This document shows positions 33,241 to 48,030 of a stretch of 64,000 nt of DNA, one piece after another. This DNA is from Bombus terrestris (taxonomy: Eukaryota > Arthropoda > Insecta > Hymenoptera > Apidae): NCBI RefSeq assembly GCF_910591885.1, contig NC_063274.1, positions 18,870,164-18,934,163 of the forward strand. Reading direction: 5' to 3'. Made by a program: the position numbers and the translations under genes. How positions within the stretch are numbered: the first letter of the stretch is position 1; every line of letters starts with the position of its first letter. The notes below the pieces were generated by a model. The model was not told where the DNA came from, made no database searches, and saw only the letters and a list, made by a program, of their open reading frames with translations.

Positions 33241-33540
33241 CGTATAACGTTATGTACTATAACGATATAACGTATAACGTTGTATACGATAACGATATAA
33301 CGTATAACGTTATAAACTATATCGTTATAACGTATAACGTTATATACGATAACGATATAACGTATAACGTTAAAAACTATATCGTTATAACGTATAACGT
33401 TATGTACTATAACGATATAACGTATAACGTTGTATACGATAACGATATAACGTATAACGTTATAAACTATATCGTTATAACGTATAACGTTATATACGAT
33501 AACGATATAACGTATAACGTTAAAAACTATATCGTTATAA
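33241..33540 (+). repeat. 150-bp tandem duplication, paralogue of 15901-16200
   Basis: The order B, GTTGTATACG, E, A, G is read at 33241-33390 and 33391-33540, without the private change seen near 16000. The offset from the first locus is 17,340 bp (578 monomers). Confidence 0.9.
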
Positions 33541-35220
33541 CGTATAACGTTATATACTATATGGATATAATGTATAACGTTATATACTATAACGATATAA
33601 CGTAAAACGTTATATACGATAACGATATAACGTATAACGTTATATACGATAACGATATAACGTATAACGTTAAAAACTATATCGTTATAACGTATAACGT
33701 TATATACTATATGGATATAATGTATAACGTTATATACTATAACGATATAACGTAAAACGTTATATACGATAACGATATAACGTATAACGTTATAAGCTAT
33801 ATCGTTATAACGTATAACGTGATATGCTATAACGATATAACGTATAACGTTATATACGATAACGATATAACGTATAACGTTAAAAACTATATCGTTATAA
33901 CGTATAACGTTATATACTATATCGATATAATGTATAACGTTATATACGATAACGATATAACGTATAACGTTATGTACTATAACGATATAACGTATAGCGT
34001 TATATACGATAACGATATAACGTATAACGTTAAAAACTATATCGTTATAACGTATAACGTTATATACTATATGGATATAATGTATAACGTTATATACTAT
34101 AACGATATAACGTAAAACGTTATATACTATAACGATATAACGTAAAACGTTATATACGATAACGATATAACGTATAACGTTATATACGATAACGATATAA
34201 CGTATAACGTTATATACGATAACGATATAACGTATAACGTTATGAACTATAAAGATATAACGTATAACGTTATATACGATAACGATATAACGTATAACGT
34301 TATGTACTATAACGATATAACGTATAACGTTATATACGATAACGATATAACGTATAACGTTATATACTATATCGATTTAACGTAAAACGTTATATACTAT
34401 ATCGATGTAACGTAAAACGTTATATACTATATCGATATAACGTATAACGTTAAAAACTATATCGTTATAACGTATAACGTTATATACTATATGGATATAA
34501 TGTATAACGTTATATACGATAACGATATAACGTATAACGTTATATGCTATAACGATATAACGTATAACGTTATATACGATAACGATATAACGTATAACGT
34601 TAAAAACTATATCGTTATAACGTATAACGTTATATACTATATGGATATAATGGATAACGTTATATACTATAACGATATAACGTAAAACGTTATATACGAT
34701 AACGATATAACGTATAACGTTATAAGCTATATCGTTATAACGTATAACGTGATATGCTATAACGATATAACGTATAACGTTATATACGATAACGATATAA
34801 CGTATAACGTTAAAAACTATATTGTTATAACGTATAACGTTATATACTATATCGATATAATGTATAACGTTATATACGATAACGATATAACGTATAACGT
34901 TATATACGATAACGATATAACGTATAACGTTATGAACTATAAAGATATAACGTATAACGTTATATACGATAACGATATAACGTATAACGTTATGTACTAT
35001 AACGATATAACGTATAACGTTATATACGATAACGATATAACGTATAACGTTATAAACTATATCGTTATAACGTATAACGTTATGTAGTATTACGATATAA
35101 CGTATAACGTTATATACTATAACGATATACCGTATAACGTTATATACGATAACGATATAACGTATAACGTTATGTACTATAACGATATAACGTATAACGT
35201 TATATACTCTAACGATATAA
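33391..35220 (+). repeat. ~2.6-kb-offset segment duplication, copy 2
   Basis: It repeats 30841-32520 with whole-monomer insertions near 34111-34170 and 34831-34920. Private changes include ATTGTTATAAC near 34821, ATGGATAACG near 34651 and TATAGCGTTA near 33991. Confidence 0.85.
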
Positions 35221-36030
35221 CGTAAAACGTTATATACGATATCGATATAACGTATAACGTTATATACGATAACGATATAACGTATAACGTTATGAACTAT
35301 AACGATATAACGTAAAACGTTATATACGATAACGATATATCGTATAACATTATGTACTATAACGATATAACGTATAACGTTATATACGATAACGATATAA
35401 CGTATAACGTTATAAACTATATCGTTATAACGTATAACGTTATGTAGTATTACGATATAACGTATAACGTTATGTAGTATTACGATATAACGTATAACGT
35501 TATATACTATAACGATATACCGTATAACGTTAGATACGATAACGATATAACGTATAACGTTATATACTATATCGATATAACGGATAACGTTATATACGAT
35601 AGCGATATAACGTATAACGTTATATACGATAACGATATAACGTATAACGTTATGTACTATAACGATATAACGTATAACGTTATATACTCTAACGATATAA
35701 CGTAAAACGTTATATACGATATCGATATAACGTATAACGTTATGTATTATTACGATATAACGTATAACGTTATATACGATAACGATATAACGTATAACGT
35801 TATATACGATAACGATGTAACGTATAACGTTATATACGATAACGATATAACGTATAACGTTATGTACTACAACGATATAACGTATAACGTTATATACGAT
35901 AACGATATAACGTATAACGTTATAAACTATATCGTTATAACGTATAACGTTATGTAGTATTACGATATAACGTATAACGTTATATACTATAACGATATAC
36001 CGTATAACGTTATATACTATAACGATATAC

Positions 36031-36630
36031 CGTATAACGTTATATACGATAACGATATAACGTAAAACGTTATATACTATAACGATATAACGTAAAACGT
36101 TATATACTATATCGATATAACGTATAACGTTATAAACTATATCGTTATAACGTATAACGTTATATACTATAACGATATAACGTATAACGTTATGTAGTAT
36201 TACGATATAACGTATAACGTTATGTAGTATTACGATATAACGTATAACGTTATGTATTATTACGATATAACGTATAACGTTATATACGATAACGATATAA
36301 CGTATAACGTTATATACGATAGCGATATAACGTATAACGTTATATACGATAACGATATAACGTTTAACGTTATGTTCTATAACGATATAACGTATAACGT
36401 TATATACGATAACGATGTAACGTATAACGTTATATACGATAACGATATAACGTATAACGTTATGTACTACAACGATATAACGTATAACGTTATATACGAT
36501 AACGATATAACGTATAACGTTATAAACTATATCGTTATAACGTATAACGTTATGTAGTATTACGATATAACGTATAACGTTATATGCTATAACGATATAC
36601 CGTATAACGTTATATACTATAACGATATAC
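36031..36630 (+). repeat. Third copy of the 600-bp unit
   Basis: It aligns to 29461-30060 at a constant offset of 6,570 bp (219 monomers), including ATGTTCTATA (36371) and GATGTAACG (36411). It resembles the shorter first copy, so the four-monomer gain is specific to 30301-30420. Confidence 0.85.
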
Positions 36631-37380
36631 CGTATAACGTTATATACGATAACGATATAACGTATAACGTTATATACGATAGCGATATAACGTATAACGT
36701 TATATACGATAACGATATAACGTTTAACGTTATGTACTATAACGATATAACGTATAACGTTATATACGATAACGATATAACGTATAACGTTATAAACTAT
36801 ATCGTTATAACGTATAACGTTATGTAGTATTACGATATAACGTATAACGTTATATGCTATAACGATATACCGTATAACGTTATATACGATAACGATGTAA
36901 CGTATAACGTTATATACGATAACGATATAACGTATAACGTTATGTACTATAACGATATAACGTATAACGTTATATACGATAACGATATAACGTATAACGT
37001 TATAAACTATATCGTTATAACGTATAACGTTATGTAGTATTACGATATAACGTATTACGTTATATACTATAACGATATACCGTATAACGTTATATACGAT
37101 AACGATATAACGTATAACGTTATATACGATAGCGATATAACGTATAACGTTATATACGATAACGATATAACGTTTAACGTTATGTACTATAACGATATAA
37201 CGTATAACGTTATATACGATAACGATATAACGCATAACGTTATATACTATAACGATATAACGTAAAACGTTATATACTATAACGATATAACGTAAAACGT
37301 TATATACTATATCGATATAACGTATAACGTTATAAACTATATCGTTATAACGTATAACGTTATATACTATAACGATATAA

Positions 37381-37920
37381 CGTATAACGTTATGTAGTAT
37401 TACGATATAACGTATAACGTTATGTAGTATTACGATATAACGTATAACGTTATGTATTATTACGATATAACGTATAACGTTATATGCTATAACGATATAA
37501 CGTAAAACGTTATATACTATAACGATATAACGTTTAACGTTATGTACTATAACGATATAACGTATAACGTTATATACGATAACGATATAACGTATAACGT
37601 TATATACTATATCGATTTAACGTAAAACGTTATATACTATATCGATGTAACGTATAACGTTATGTAGTATTACGATATAACGTATAACGTTATGTAGTAT
37701 TACGATATAACGTATAACGTTATGTATTATTACGATATAACGTATAACGTTATATGCTATAACGATATAACGTAAAACGTTATATACTATAACGATATAA
37801 CGTTTAACGTTATGTACTATAACGATATAACGTATAACGTTATATACGATAACGATATAACGTATAACGTTATATACTATATCGATTTAACGTAAAACGT
37901 TATATACTATAACGATATAA
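37381..37920 (+). repeat. 270-bp (9-monomer) tandem duplication
   Basis: The order D, D, ATGTATTATT, J, GTAAAACG-C, GTTTAACG-B, A, C with TCGATTTAAC, GTAAAACG is read at 37381-37650 and again at 37651-37920. The main difference is GATGTAACG at the first junction. Confidence 0.87.
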
Positions 37921-38760
37921 CGTAAAACGATATATACTATAACGATATAACGTAAAACGTTATATACGATAACGATATAACGTATAACGTTATATATGAT
38001 AACGATATAACGTATAACGTTATAAACTATATCGTTATAACGTATAACGTTATATGCTATATACATATAACGTATAACGTTATATACGATAACGATATAA
38101 CGTATAACGTTATATACGATAGCGATATAACGTATAACGTTATATACGATAACGATATAACGTATAACGTTATGTATTATTACGATATAACGTATAACGT
38201 TATATGCTATAACGATATAACGTAAAACGTTATATACTATAACGATATAACGTAAAACGTTATATACTATATCGATATAACGTATAACGTTATATACTAT
38301 AACGATATAACGTATAACGTTATGTAGTATTACGATATAACGTATAACGTTATGTAGTATTACGATATAACGTATAACGTTATATACGATAACGATATAA
38401 CGCATAACGTTATATACTATAACGATATAACGTAAAACGTTATATACTATAACGATATAACGTAAAACGTTATATACGATAACGATATAACGTATAACGT
38501 TATATATGATAACGATATAACGTATAACGTTATAAACTATATCGTTATAACGTATAACGTTATATGCTATATACATATAACGTATAACGTTATATACGAT
38601 AACGATATAACGTATAACGTTATATACGATAGCGATATAACGTATAACGTTATATACGATAACGATATAACGTATAACGTTATGTATTATTACGATATAA
38701 CGTATAACGTTATATGCTATAACGATATAACGTAAAACGTTATATACTATAACGATATAA
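37921..38760 (+). repeat. 330-bp segment repeated at a 510-bp offset
   Basis: 37921-38250 matches 38431-38760. Both carry the rare tail ATATATGATA (37991, 38501) and TATACATATAACG (38061, 38571), which I did not see elsewhere. Copy 1 has GTAAAACGATATA near 37930 as a private change. Confidence 0.85.
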
Positions 38761-38800
38761 CGTTTAACGTTATGTACTATAACGATATAACGTATAACGT

Positions 38801-41700
38801 TAAAAACTATATCGTTATAACGTATAACGTTATATACTATATCGATATAATGTATAACGTTATATACTATAACGATATAACGTAAAACGTTATATACGAT
38901 AACGATATAACGTATAACGTTATAAGCTATATCGTTATAACGTATAACGTGATATGCTATATCGATATAACGTATAACGTTATATACTATAACGATATAA
39001 CGTCAAACGTTATATACGATAACGTTATAACGTATAACGTTATATACTATATCGATATAATGTATAACGTTATATACGATAACGATATAACGTATAACGT
39101 TATGTACTATAACGATATAACGTATAACGTTATGTAGTATTACGATATAACGTATAACGTTATATGCTATATCCATATAACGTATAACGTTATATACTAT
39201 AACGATATAACGTAAAACGTTATATACGATAACGATATAACGTATAACGTTATGTACTATAACGATATAACGTAAAACGTTATATACGATAACGATATAA
39301 CGTATAACGTTATGTACTATAACGATATAACGTATAACGTTATATACGATAACGATATAACGGATAACGTTATATACGATAGCGATATAACGTATAACGT
39401 TATATACGATAACGATATAACGTATAACGTTATATACTATATCGATATAACGGATAACGTTATATACGATAACGATATAACATATAACGTTATGTAGTAT
39501 TACGATATAACGTATAACGTTATGTAGTATTACGATATAACGTATAACGTTATGTAGTATTACGATATAACGTATAACGTTATGTAGTATTACGATATAA
39601 CGTATAACGTTATATACTATAACGATATACCGTATAACGTTATATACGATAACGATATAACGTATAACGTTATGTACTATAACGATATAACGTATAACGT
39701 TATATACTCTAACGATATAACGTAAAACGTTATGTACGATATCGATATAACGTATAACGTTATATACGATAACGATATAACGTATAACGTTATGAACTAT
39801 AACGATATAACGTAAAACGTTATATACGATAACGATATATCGTATAACATTATGTACTATAACGATATAACGTATAACGTTATAAACTGTATCGTTATAA
39901 CGTATAACGTTATGTAGTATTACGATATAACGTATAACGTTATGTACTATTACGATATAACGTATAACGTTATATACTATAACGATATACCGTATAACGT
40001 TATATACGATAACGATATAACGTATAACGTTATATACTATATCGATATAACGGATAACGTTATATACGATAGCGATATAACGTATAACGTTATATACGAT
40101 AACGATATAACGTATAACGTTATGTACTATAACGATATAACGTATAACGTTATATACTCTAACGATATAACGTAAAACGTTATATACGATATCGATATAA
40201 CGTATAACGTTATATACGATAACGATATAACGTATAACGTTATGAACTATAACGATATAACGTAAAACGTTATATACGATAACGATATATCGTATAACAT
40301 TATGTACTATAACGATATAACGTAAAACGTTATATACGATAACGATATATCGTATAACATTATGTACTATAACGATATAACGTATAACGTTATATACTAT
40401 AACGATATAACGTATAACGTTATGTAGTATTACGATATAACGTATAACGTTATATACGATAACGATATAACGTAAAACGTTATATACGATAACGATATAA
40501 CGTATAACGTTATATACGATAACGATATAACGTATAACGTTATAAACTATATCGTTATAACGTATAACGTTATATGCTATATCCATATAACGTATAACGT
40601 TATATACGATAACGATATAACGTATAACGTTATATACGATAGCGATATAACGTATAACGTTATATACGATAACGATATAACGTATAACGTCATGTACTAT
40701 AACGATATAAAGTATAACGTTGTATACGATAACGATATAACGTATAACGTTATAAACTATATCGTTATAACGGATAACGTTATATACTATATCGATATAA
40801 TGTATAACGTTATATACGATAACGATATAACGTATAACGTTATGTACTATAACGATATAACGTATAACGTTATATACGATAACGATATAACGTATAACGT
40901 AAAAAACTATATCGTTATAACGTATAACGTTATATACTATATCGATATAATGTATAACGTTATATACTATAACGATATAACGTAAAACGTTATATACGAT
41001 AACGATATAACGTATAACGTTATAAGCTATATCGTTATAACGTATAACGTGATATGCTATATCGATATAACGTATAACGTTATATACGATAACGATATAA
41101 CGTATAACGTTATAAGCTATATCGTTATAACGTATAACGTGATATGCTATATCGATATAACGTATAACGTTATATACTATAACGATATAACGTAAAACGT
41201 TATATACGATAACGATATAACGTATAACGTTATAAAATATATCGTTATAACGTATAACGTTATATACTATAACGATATAACGTATAACGTTATATACGAT
41301 AACGATATAACGTATAACGTTATGTAGTATTACGATATAACGTATAACGTTATGTAGTATTACGATATAACGTATAACGTTATGTAGTATTACGATATAA
41401 CGTATAACGTTATGTAGTATTACGATATAACGTATAACGTTATGTAGTATTACGATATAACGTATAACGTTATGTAGTATTACGATATAACGTATAACGT
41501 TATATGCTATATCCATATAACGTATAACGTTATATACTATAACGATATAACGTAAAACGTTATATACGATAACGATATAACGTATAACGTTATGTACTAT
41601 AACGATATAACGTAAAACGTTATATACTATATCGATATAACGTATAACGTTATATACGATAACGATATAACGCATAACGTTATGTACTATAACGATATAA
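38801..41700 (+). repeat. Array domain 4: domain-2-like segment; no gene
   Basis: Monomer order here matches domain 2 rather than its flanks. 40441-41070 aligns with 25711-26340 at an offset of 14,730 bp (491 monomers). About 39942-40175 matches 8682-8915. A six-copy D run (about 41312-41491) has the same right neighbour (J tail, then CCATATAAC) as those near 13.6 and 26.6 kb. One monomer at 40891-40920 has a TAAAAAACTA run not seen elsewhere. The segment looks like a domain-2 block transposed or retained between domains 3 and 5. Confidence 0.75.
41302..41481 (+). repeat. Run of 6 D monomers
   Basis: Six unmodified D monomers lie in the same flanks (A to the left, J with CCATATAAC to the right) as the runs near 2.1, 4.3, 6.1, 13.6 and 26.6 kb. 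Confidence 0.9.
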
Positions 41701-42360
41701 CGTATAACGTTATATAGTATAACGATATAACGTAAAACGTTATGTACTATAACGATATAACGTATAACGTTATATACGATAACGATATAACGCATAACGT
41801 TATATACTATAACGATATAACGTAAAACGTTATATACTATAACGATATAACGTAAAACGTTATATACTATATCGATATAACGTATAACGTTATAAACTAT
41901 ATCGTTATAACGTATAACGTTATATACTATAACGATATAACGTATAACGTTATGTAGTATTACGATATAACGTATAACGTTATGTAGTATTACGATATAA
42001 CGTATAACGTTATGTATTATTACGATATAACGTATAACGTTATATGCTATAACGATATAACGTAAAACGTTACGTACTATAACGATATAACGTATAACGT
42101 TATATACTATATCGATATAACGTTTAACGTTATATACTATATCGATATAACGTATAACGTTATATACGATAACGATATAACGTATAACGTTATATACGAT
42201 AGCGATATAACGCATAACGTTATATACCATAACGATATAACGTAAAACGTTATATACTATAACGATATAACGTATAACGTTATGTAGTATTACGATATAA
42301 CGTATAACGTTATGTAGTATTACGATATAACGTATAACGTTATGTAGTACTACGATATAA

Positions 42361-43050
42361 CGTATAACGTTATATACGATAACGATATAACGCATAACGT
42401 TATATAGCATAACGATATAACGTAAAACGTTATATACTATAACGATATAACGTAAAACGTTATATTCGATAACGATATAACGTATAACGTTATATACTAT
42501 ATCGATATAACGTTTAACGTTATATACTATATCGATATAACGTATAACGTTGTATACTATAACGATATAACGTATAACGTTATGTAGTATTACGATATAA
42601 CGTATAACGTTATGTGGTATTACGATATAACGTATAACGTTATATACTATATCGATATAACGTTTAACGTTATATACGATAACGATATAACGTATAACGT
42701 TACGTACTATAACGATATAACGTATAACGTTATATACTATATCGATATAACGTTTAACGTTATATACTATATCGATATAACGTATAACGTTATATACTAT
42801 AACGATATAACGTATAACGTTATATACTATAACGATATAACGTATAACGTTATGTAGTATTACGATATAACGTATAACGTTATGTAGTATTACGATATAA
42901 CGTATAACGTTATATACTATATCGATATAACGTTTAACGTTATATACTATATCGATATAACGTATAACGTTATATACGATAACGATATAACGCATAACGT
43001 TATATACCATAACGATATAACGTAAAACGTTATATACTATAACGATATAA
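42361..43050 (+). repeat. Segment repeated at 43651-44310, copy 1
   Basis: It aligns to 43651-44310 at an offset of 1,290 bp (43 monomers), later 1,260 after one extra C monomer here at 42811. Both carry the rare ATATTCGATA tail (42461, 43751) and TTACGTACTATAACG (42700, 43990). Private changes are ATATAGCATA near 42411 and ATGTGGTATT near 42611. Confidence 0.85.
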
Positions 43051-43650
43051 CGTATAACGTTATATACGATAGCGATATAACGTATAACGTTATATACGAT
43101 AACGATATAACGTATAACGTTATGTACTATAACGATATAACGTATAACGTTATGTAGTATTACGATATAACGTATAACGTTATGTAGTATTACGATATAA
43201 CGTATAACGTTATGTAGTATTACGATATAACGTCTAACGTTATATACGATAACGATATAACGTATAACGTTATATACCATAACGATATAACGTAAAACGT
43301 TATATACGATATCGATATAACGTATAACGTTATATACGATAACGATATAACGCATAACGTTATATACCATAACGATATAACGTAAAACGTTATATACTAT
43401 AACGATATAACGTATAACGTTATATACGATAGCGATATAACGTATAACGTTATATACGATAACGATATAACGTATAACGTTATATACCATAACGATATAA
43501 CGTAAAACGTTATATACTACAACGATATAACGTATAACGTTATGTAGTATTACGATATAACGTATAACGTTATGTAGTATTACGATATAACGTATAACGT
43601 TATGTAGTATTACGATATAACGTATAACGTTATGTAGTATTACGATATAA

Positions 43651-44310
43651 CGTATAACGTTATATACGATAACGATATAACGCATAACGTTATATACCAT
43701 AACGATATAACGTAAAACGTTATATACTATAACGATATAACGTAAAACGTTATATTCGATAACGATATAACGTATAACGTTATATACTATATCGATATAA
43801 CGTTTAACGTTATATACTATATCGATATAACGTATAACGTTATATACTATAACGATATAACGTATAACGTTATGTAGTATTACGATATAACGTATAACGT
43901 TATGTAGTATTACGATATAACGTATAACGTTATATACTATATCGATATAACGTTTAACGTTATATACGATAACGATATAACGTATAACGTTACGTACTAT
44001 AACGATATAACGTATAACGTTATATACTATATCGATATAACGTTTAACGTTATATACTATATCGATATAACGTATAACGTTATATACTATAACGATATAA
44101 CGTATAACGTTATGTAGTATTACGATATAACGTATAACGTTATGTAGTATTACGATATAACGTATAACGTTATATACTATATCGATATAACGTTTAACGT
44201 TATATACTATATCGATATAACGTATAACGTTATATACGATAACGATATAAAGCATAACGTTATATACCATAACGATATAACGTAAAACGTTATATACTAT
44301 AACGATATAA
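43651..44310 (+). repeat. Segment repeated at 42361-43050, copy 2
   Basis: It is collinear with copy 1. A private change is AAAGCATAACG at about 44249. It is followed by an extra CGCATAACG / ATACCATAACG pair absent after copy 1. Confidence 0.83.
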
Positions 44311-44400
44311 CGCATAACGTTATATACCATAACGATATAACGTAAAACGTTATATACTATAACGATATAACGTAAAGCGTTATATACGATAACGATATAA

Positions 44401-44970
44401 CGTATAACGTTATATACGATAACGATATAACGTATAACGTTATAAACTATATCGTTATAACGTATAACGTTATATGCTATATCCATATAACGTATAACGT
44501 TATATACTATATCGATATAACGTATAACGTTATATGCTATAACGATATAACGTATAACGCTATATACTGTAACGATATAACGTTTAACGTTATATACTAT
44601 AACGATATAACGTATAACGTTATATACGATAACGATATAACGTATAACGTTATGTAGTATTACGATATAACGTATAACGTTATGTAGTATTACGATATAA
44701 CGTATAACGTAATGTAGTATTACGATATATAGCATAACGTTATATACGATAACGATATAACGCATAACGTTATATACCATAACGATATAACGTAAAACGT
44801 TATATACTATAACGATATAACGTATAACGTTATATACGATAGCGATATAACGTATAACCTTATGTACTATAACGATATAACGTATAACGTTATATACTAT
44901 ATCGATATAACGTTTAACGTTATATACTATATCGATATAACGTATAACGTTATATACTATTTCGATATAA
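44401..44970 (+). repeat. Segment repeated at 47461-48030, copy 1
   Basis: The offset is a constant 3,060 bp (102 monomers). Shared markers are AACGCTATATACTG (44557/47617), GTTTAACG after it, GATATATAG (44725/47785) and an imperfect core before TATGTACTATA (AACCT at 44856, AACAT at 47916). A related partial copy lies at about 45661-46020. Confidence 0.83.
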
Positions 44971-47460
44971 CGTATAACGTTATATACGATAACGATATAA
45001 CGTATAACGTTATATACGATAGCGATATAACGCATAACGTTATATACCATAACGATATAACGCAAAACGTTATATACTATAACGATATAACGTATAACGT
45101 TATGTAGTATTACGATATAACGTATAACGTTATGTAGTATTACGATATAACGTATAACGTTATATACGATAACGATATAACGCATAACATTATATACCAT
45201 AGCGATATAACGTAAAACGTTATATACTATAACGATATAACGTAAAACGTTATATACGATAACGATATAACGTATAACGTTATATACGAAAACGATATAA
45301 CGTATAACGTTATAAACTATATCGTTATAACGTATAACGTTATATGCTATATCCATATAACGTATAACGTTATATACTATATCGATATAACGTATAACGT
45401 TATATACGATAACGATATAACGCATAACGTTATATACCATAACGATATAACGTAAAACGTTATATACTATAACGATATAACGTATAACGTTCTATACTAT
45501 AACGATATAACGTATAACGTTATGTAGTATTACGATATAACGTATAACGTTATGTAGTATTACGATATAACGTATAACGTTATATACGATAACGATATAA
45601 CGCATAACGTTATATACCATAACGATATAACGTAAAACGTTATATACTATAACGATATAACGTAAAACGTTATATACGATAACGATATAACGTATAACGT
45701 TATATACGATAACGATATAACGTATAACGTTATAAACTATATCGTTATAACGTATAACGTTATATGCTATATCCATATAACGTATAACGTTATATACTAT
45801 ATCGATATAACGTATAACGTTATATGCTGTAACGATATAACGTATAACGCTATATACTGTAACGATATAACGTATAACGTTATATACTATAACGATATAA
45901 CGTATAACGTTATATACGATAACGATATAACGTATAACGTTATGTAGTATTACGATATAACGTATAACGTTATGTAGTATTACGATATAACGTATAACGT
46001 TATGTAGTATTACGATATATAGTATAACGTTATATGCTATATCCATATAACGTATAACGTTATATACTATAACGATATAACGTATAACGTTATATACGAT
46101 AGCGATATAACGTATAACGTTATATACGATAACGATATAACGTATAACGTTACGTACTATAACGATATAACGTATAACGTTATATACTATATCGATATAA
46201 CGTTTAACGTTATATACTATATCGATATAACGTATAACGTTATATACTATAACGATATAACGTATAACGTTATGTAGTATTACGATATAACGTATAACGT
46301 TATGTAGTATTACGATATAACGTATAACGTTATATACGATAACGATATAACGCATAACATTATATACCATAACGATATAACGTAAAACGTTATATACTAT
46401 AACGATATAACGTAAAACGTTATATACGATAACGATATAACGTATAACGTTATATACGATAACGATATAACGTATAACGTTATAAACTATATCGTTATAA
46501 CGTATAACGTTATATGCTATATCCATATAACGTATAACGTTATATACTATATCGATATAACGTATAACGTTATATACGATAACGATATAACGCATAACGT
46601 TATATACCATAACGATATAACGTAAAACGTTATATACTATAACGATATAACGTATAACGTTATATACTATAACGATATAACGTATAACGTTATATACGAT
46701 AACGATATAACGTATAACGTTATGTAGTATTACGATATAACGTATAACGTTATATGCTATATCCATATAACGTATAACGTTATATACTATAACGATATAA
46801 CGTAAAACGTTATATACGATAACGATATAACGTATAACGTTATGTACTATAACGATATAACGTAAAACGTTATATACGTTAACCATATAACGAATAACGT
46901 TATAAACTATATCGTTATAACGTATAACGTTATATACTATATCGATATAACGTATAACGTTATGTAGTATTACGATATAACGTATAACGTTATGTAGTAT
47001 TACGATATAACGTATAACGTTATATACTATATCGATATAACGTTTAACGTTATATACTATATCGATATAACGTATAACGTTATATACGATAACGATATAA
47101 AGCATAACGTTATATACCATAACGATATAACGTAAAACGTTATATACTATAACGATATAACGTATAACGTTATATACGATAGCGATATAACGTATAACGT
47201 TATATACGATAACGATATAACGTATAACGTTATGTACTATAACGATATAACGTATAACGTTATGTAGTATTACGATATAACGTATAACGTTATGTAGTAT
47301 TACGATATAACGTATAACGTTATGTAGTATTACGATATAACGTATAACGTTATATACGATAACGATATAACGCATAACGTTATATACCATAACGATATAA
47401 CGTAAAACGTTATATACTATAACGATATAACGTATAACGTTATATACGATAACGATATAA

Positions 47461-48030
47461 CGTATAACGTTATATACGATAACGATATAACGTATAACGT
47501 TATAAACTATATCGTTATAACGTATAACGTTATATGCTATATCCATATAACGTATAACGTTATATACTATATCGATATAACGTATAACGTTATATGCTAT
47601 AACGATATAACGTATAACGCTATATACTGTAACGATATAACGTTTAACGTTATATACTATAACGATATAACGTATAACGTTATATACGATAACGATATAA
47701 CGTATAACGTTATGTAGTATTACGATATAACGTATAACGTTATGTAGTATTACGATATAACGTATAACGTTATGTAGTATTACGATATATAGTATAACGT
47801 TATATACGATAGCGATATAACGCATAACGTTATATACCATAACGATATAACGTAAAACGTTATATACTATAACGATATAACGTATAACGTTATATACGAT
47901 AGCGATATAACGTATAACATTATGTACTATAACGATATAACGTATAACGTTATATACTATATCGATATAACGTTTAACGTTATATACTATATCGATATAA
48001 CGTATAACGTTATATACTATATCGATATAA
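47461..48030 (+). repeat. Segment repeated at 44401-44970, copy 2
   Basis: It is collinear with copy 1 at 3,060 bp. Differences include ATTTCGATATAAC in copy 1 (44959) against ATATCGATATAAC here. The TTCTATACTATA monomer follows about 40 bp downstream (48070); its other occurrence is at 45490. Confidence 0.83.

Larger units (their letters stand above)
28921..38800 (+). repeat. Array domain 3: AAAG / TGTTCTAT / TGTATTAT variants; no gene
   Basis: Only satellite monomers are present. This stretch is marked by variants rare elsewhere: ACTATAAAG at a monomer junction (about 28940, 29240, 31640, 32240, 32630, 34250, 34940), the tail ATGTTCTATA (29811, 30531, 36371) and GATGTAACG. Tail ATGTATTATT is frequent. 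It contains a 600/720-bp tandem pair with a distant third copy, a ~2.6-kb segment duplication, a 390/420-bp pair, a 270-bp tandem pair and a 330-bp pair with a 510-bp offset. Confidence 0.8.
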
